From Burhinus oedicnemus (lineage: Eukaryota; Chordata; Aves; Charadriiformes; Burhinidae), in NCBI GenBank assembly GCA_008921705.1, contig VFFE01006076.1:11707-75706 (forward strand): a stretch of 64,000 bases of DNA, in the 5' to 3' direction. The translations under genes were made by a program, and so were the position numbers. A model generated the notes under the pieces. That model was given only the letters and a program-made list of their open reading frames with translations, had not been told where the DNA came from and searched no databases. How positions within the stretch are numbered: position 1 is the stretch's first letter; every line of letters starts with the position of its first letter. Of the stretch, positions 59,326-64,000 are shown piece by piece.

Positions 59326-61399
59326 ATTCTGATTTTGCTCAGGCTATAATCTCTAAAATCAATTTATTCTGAGGGAGAATTTGTAAAATATTTTCTGCCT
59401 TTTTCTCTGTTATTAACAGTCATTGCCATGTTCAAATGGATGAATCAGTCGTCCCAGATACCTTTTGGCACACAGCAACTGAGGGTGGAAAATTTGTTGT
59501 GGGTTTAGGTTTGGGGTTTGTTTGTTTGTTTGTTTGGTGCAAGTGTGAATGGGAGTTTATTCTGTTTTCACTAAATTATATATTGATTTGTAGCAGAAAA
59601 AAAGAGTTAGCAATACCACTGCAAAGCCAGCAATACAAGCTCAGTTTAAACAATGCTTCTCCACAAATGCTAGAGAACCTGTTCCACCCCAAGCAATCAG
59701 ATTTTGTGATAGAATTTGGCTGATCTGCTGTAAAAGAAATCAGAAGCGAAATGAGAAAAGGGTGAGTGTCTTTGGTGGGAAAAAAACAAACAAAAACGCC
59801 CCAAAACTTTCTATGTCCCACTTCCTGATGTGTAAGGCTGCAAGACCAAATATTTCTTAGTCATACTTGATAAGTGGCATTCTTATACCGCATCATATTT
59901 TACCAGTTCAATGGAACCTTTTCATACTAATGTAAATATAAATCCTCAGGGGCAATGCTCTGCTGTTTCCAATGACTATTTTACTATGAGATGGCCTTTT
60001 TCTATGGTGATGTATTACTGCTCTTGCAAGTCCACTTCTCTGCTGATTTTCAACAGGGTACGTTTTTCCTTTTTCTGCTAGATTAGTACAGCTTGCAGCC
60101 CTGCTGTGGTGTGTATTTCCACTGTAGTAATTTTTTTAAAGCTAAAGCTGGTTCCAAACTAGGAACCTTCTTTAAGGCATAAAAAAATTAATTACGCTTT
60201 AGAAGTTTTCTTTGGCTTTTTTTTTTTTTTTTTTTGAATGATTTCTTTTCTTCTGTAAAAGAATGAGAGCTTCTACGTTGTTGGAAAAAATTCAACTTTT
60301 CCATTCCCTCACTGGATACCCTAGGGACATCATCCTCAAGCAAGCTGGCACACACCTGGAGGTTAGTAGTTGAGATAGTTTTTTATATCTCATCACGTAG
60401 AAACTTCTAAATGTCTCAAGCAACTCTTTCAGTGACCACCTAGAGGAATACCGGAATACCATCACCCAAGCATGCTGCCTGTTTTGGATGTGAGAAGCAG
60501 ATCCCTGAAGCAACTGGATTTGAGCACAGATGCCCCCAACAGCTCTTTTGTGAAATCCAGCAATACAAAATGGTGTTTTCTGTCATTTAATAAGCGTTTG
60601 GGACACACATACTGGAGACTTTAGCCAGCACACTCTGAAGTGACCTGCATTTCCGAGAATCTTAAGCCAAAGTTCCCCATTCTATTTTGGGATGACAACT
60701 ATGGCTACCCCACAGAGTATTACATGACTCAGTGACTTCCAGTCTCAAATTTTTTTATCAAGTTGATGAGATCAAGTTTTATCTGCTGCTCCACTTTGGG
60801 ATTCAGCTGCTCTGCAACTTTTCAGAAAGCACATGTTAATCAGCATCAGTAATGTGATGGGTAATACCAGCCCACCCTTCCTTGCTTAGCAAAGAGGTCC
60901 AGAGTAAGATATTTGAGGAAAGTTCAGATACCAGTTGCACCCTTCTTTAAGTCTGCTGCATTGTGCACATGTTTTAATCTGGGGGACACTTCCTCTTCTG
61001 ACTTTGATTCAGGGAATATTGTCAATGCTAGCTTCCAATCTTTTCTTTCAACAGTACTTTTAACAACTGTACATGAAAGGCATTTTTCCATTTATCTGAC
61101 AGGTCAACATCACAACTCACTGACCTGACTTGCCTGCCAGTATAAATGTTATTTATCATTTTGTAAAAGGTGACAGTAATCGCACTACCTTGCCCCGTGT
61201 GTTGCCAGGCTCATTTCTCCTCTGAGTCACCTAATTTACCTCAAATCTATATTACCTGTGGTGAGGTGAGAAACGTCTACAGGCTTTCCCCTCCTCTTTG
61301 TGATCAATCCATGATACTGGAAGGATCTAAAGTTCAGTCCTCTTGAGTTTTCTTAGTCATAGCTAATGTGTCATGAAGCTATTGTATATCTGCAAGTAG
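59326..61399. other. Intergenic DNA
   Basis: It holds a (TGTT)n run at 59518-59536 and a poly-T run at about 60217-60235. No gene was seen. Its right part may belong to the same decayed element as the integrase remnant that follows, but I found no clear motif. Confidence 0.5.
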
Positions 61400-61760
61400 A
61401 GGAAGTCTCAGTGAAGTCTGGAGGATTTAGAGAATGCTAATAAAAGATGAAGCAACAACTTATCTGAGTGCAGGGGATCTGTGTGCAGATACTTTTGTAG
61501 AATTCCTCTGAGGGACTGATTCATTTGCTGCACTAGTCTGTATGTCTGAGGATGATAAAAGGTCACTTGAATGGCCTCGATTTCTTCAAATTTGATAAAA
61601 CTCCTTTAACCTAGATATATGGAAACCTGCTTCTCTGTCTTTTGGGATATAAACAGCACTAAAGAGTTCAAGCAGTTCTGTGATTCTTTTAGCAATGCCC
61701 CCAGAAACAAGGTCAGGTGTCAGAGATACTCGCTGTATGCTTACCTCTGAGTTCCCTTCT
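61400..61760 (-). pseudogene. Decayed Ty3/Gypsy-type integrase remnant
   Basis: On the minus strand one frame (about 61740-61585) contains AKRITELLELFSAVYIPKD, which lines up with the integrase-core segment before the second catalytic Asp in vertebrate Gypsy elements (pattern ...ARELFQLFSRVGIPKEI). After a frameshift a second frame (about 61590-61405) continues with FYHPQT, then the equivalent of the GLVERFN helix and a DP-H-DKLLL-LL-AF segment, as in Gypsy integrase (YHPQTDGLVERFN ... LLPYLLFAYRE). There is a deletion around the catalytic DQG, a frameshift and a stop, so it is dead. Reverse transcriptase, protease and LTRs were not recognised nearby. The family level is firm; the exact lineage is not. 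Confidence 0.7.
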
Positions 61761-64000
61761 GGCAGATTGATGATTTCACTCCTTACAATCGCATGCCTGT
61801 AACAGGCATGAGAGTCCCCAGACCTCTGGTCTGGGACCTATCCCTGGACAAAGCTCCAAGCAGATCAAACCACCTCTTGGAAGTACAGCAATAAAATCTC
61901 TGAGTCGATCAGTTGTTTTGCCTGTTTTTCAGCTTCATGTTGTTCAGCTGACCTTTTTAATGTGCTGTTTTGCTCAGATTTTTCAGATCTCGTTCGTGCT
62001 CCCTGACACAACCCCAAAGCCTTGGGAGCTGGTCCAAAGTCTCTTCAGCAGAACAGGAAAACAGAGGAAACCTATGTCTATGAAGCAGTGTGAAGAGCTT
62101 GCACTCGTTCTATTAAGGAGCATGATGCAGTAAGCCATGTGCTCTGTGACACCTGCGAGTAAGAGGAAATAGGGTGGGCCCAGGGCACGCTTGGTTTGCA
62201 GGCATGCTACCAGCAGGCAGAGCAGCAGTCTCAGCAATGTGGATTAGGAAGGCTAATACTATAATAGTTGGCTACTTAGAAGTTAAGAGGAACGATAAGC
62301 TAAAACAAACCACCCTGTGCTTTTCATCCGTTTCCTTTGACAATGTACAAGGAAAAATTGCTGTTTCTTCCTTTTTGCCCCTGGCTGCTCATTTGATCAC
62401 AGACCCCCTGGTCTGTGACAACTGCTTTGCTCACAGTTTACCAGAAGTTCCTGAGTGCTTCCTGTTACTAGATACAGCAATTGCTGCCCACGCTCTACTC
62501 AGGCTCCTTGGATTGACCAGAAAACGCAGTCAATAAACTCAGTCATCCCTCTGCCAGTGCACGGGCATCTGGCACTGAGAGCAGCTCCCAGGATGTCTCT
62601 CAAGATACTTTCTGGAGCACCCCCTGCCTCCTCCTCCAATCTGCTCATATCTTATCTGCTCACTGGGTAGCGGTTGATTAGGGTAGGTCAGTGGGGTATG
62701 AGCTCAAGGCCCAGACTCTTCAAAGAAGGGTGGATCTGTCAGATTTGCCAATGCTGTTCTTAATTTTGTCATGCAGGCGTTTCATGCTTCTGATATACTC
62801 CCTACCCTAGATATCTTACAACATGCACTCCTGTCTTTGCCAACTTCTTGCAGTAGCTTCACATGAATGCAAATTCCAGGCACATGTCCAAGAAATCATG
62901 GGTTTTGTGACATTCCCCTCAACAAAATCTTGTGGGTTCCCAGAAATTTTGTGCAAAAACTGGGGCAGGCTTCACGAAGAAAGCCTGTTAACATCTGCGG
63001 TTTGAATTTATGGTGGCCAAAAACTACCAGCGTGCAGGAGGGAATGACTGAGAGGTGAGCAGGTAGAAACCCATGGTAAAAACAGTCTCCGGGAGAATGA
63101 AAACCCAAGTTTTTCAGTATATAAAGCCATCTTTCATGTAGCTTGTCCTTTTCCTTAGACAAGTCTTAGAATGAGATATTCAACGTACATGCAAGTTGAC
63201 TATTCGTACGTTGGTACTGGCGGGAAGTCGACGGTGGGGGAAGTGGGCAACAACGTAGGCAGAGCGACTGGTGAGACAGCTGCAATGCGGACTGTTCTCG
63301 GCAGCCTCCCATCCTGACCCCAGCAAAATATTCTGCCGGCACAGCAGTACCTGATCCACAAGAGGTCACTGGTAACAGCGCTAAAAACAAACTCCCAGGT
63401 GTCCTAGCCTGGGTGTTCTCCCTCTGCCCCTCACCTCTTGTGCTTCCAGGAGCAAGGCACATGCTGTTTATTTGTAAAATGCAACCACCCACCCAGCAGT
63501 GGTCGAAGTCTCCTCAGCACAAGGATGTTGTATCGATTTCAGTCAAACAAACTGGAAAACAGAAGCTTTATTTTACTAAAGCTTTGGACATTTCAAACTC
63601 TTACTCTCCTTGAACTACAATCTAAACAAAACCTCTCTCCTGTTTTCAGGAAACAGGACCATGTCAGCATGCCTGTGGGTGACCTGCAGCATGGAAACCC
63701 TGGCCCAGGACTCATCTTTTCCTCTGTAACTGAGGAAGAGCAACAGCTTGTTTTGAGCTTTCTTTTTAAATCCCGAAGTACTTGCATATGAGGTATGAGA
63801 GGTTTGTGCTCAGTTCTCCTTTCTGGTTGATGTGGCTGCCATGACCCGATGAAATTTCACCAAGCACAGACTGCTAGCCACGCTCTTACGAGCCACCTCT
63901 CCTCTGCAAGAATTTGTCAAAACCGACTTTTCTCCAAGAAATATTCTGGTTCGCATATAGTATTGTATTCTGGCAACATTTTGTTTTACAAGCTCTGATT
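61761..64000. other. Intergenic DNA right of the integrase remnant
   Basis: No gene was recognised. Three strong short inverted repeats occur at 61792-61810, 61817-61835 and 62397-62418 (see findings). Some of this may be the upstream pol part of the same Gypsy-like fossil. Confidence 0.5.

Noticed and set aside
59518..59536. (TGTT)n run as a functional repeat
   Set aside because: Ordinary short microsatellite; a similar run lies at 34.9 kb.
62385..62420. Minus-strand reading with Val-Thr-Asp-Gln-Gly, like the integrase catalytic TDQG
   Set aside because: It lies some 700 bp on the wrong side of the segment it should follow directly, and is part of a hairpin; probably coincidence.

Overview
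The window is nuclear DNA from a bird. The evidence is widely spaced GT-AG exons of three vertebrate genes, two CpG islands, CR1-type LINEs (the dominant avian LINE) and several solo LTRs of the avian ERVL type with 5-bp target duplications. The gene order CARNMT1 - NMRK1 - OSTF1 is the order on human 9q21, which corresponds to the avian Z chromosome. Z linkage is therefore likely but is inferred from synteny, not read from the sequence. There is no bacterial-style operon, CRISPR array, IS element, rRNA or convincing tRNA gene.

Layout. (1) 1-15.3 kb: 5' part of CARNMT1 (carnosine N-methyltransferase) on the minus strand, four coding exons; the rest lies beyond the left edge. Its first exon sits in a CpG island that contains a 20-N assembly gap (15472-15491). 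Intron 1 carries a frameshifted CR1. (2) 15.7-20.5 kb: intergenic DNA with a retroelement cluster: an old CR1 remnant, a solo LTR with a perfect AGCCC duplication, and an older LTR that is interrupted by another element. (3) 21.8-30 kb: NMRK1 (nicotinamide riboside kinase 1), minus strand, complete coding sequence in seven or eight coding exons. (4) 29.6-31.0 kb: CpG island shared head-to-head by NMRK1 and OSTF1, with a textbook CTCF motif and two CCAAT boxes. (5) 30.46-52.3 kb: OSTF1 (osteoclast stimulating factor 1), plus strand, all ten coding exons, giving an intact 214-residue SH3 + ankyrin protein; introns 1 and 9 each carry a solo LTR with a perfect target duplication. A second 20-N gap lies in the 3' UTR region. 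(6) 52.3-64 kb: no gene seen; a 5'-truncated CR1, a small older CR1 fragment and a decayed Ty3/Gypsy-type integrase remnant at about 61.4-61.8 kb.

The three genes do unrelated jobs: anserine synthesis from carnosine, NAD+ salvage, and adaptor signalling. The only likely regulatory coupling is the bidirectional NMRK1/OSTF1 promoter. I found no convincing new biological system. The items most worth a second look are the CTCF-bearing bidirectional promoter, the VNTR-bearing LTR family with its nested insertion, the Gypsy integrase fossil, and the uncertain NMRK1 C-terminus. Exon boundaries were placed by reading splice sites, frame continuity and remembered human orthologue sequence; no alignment was run.
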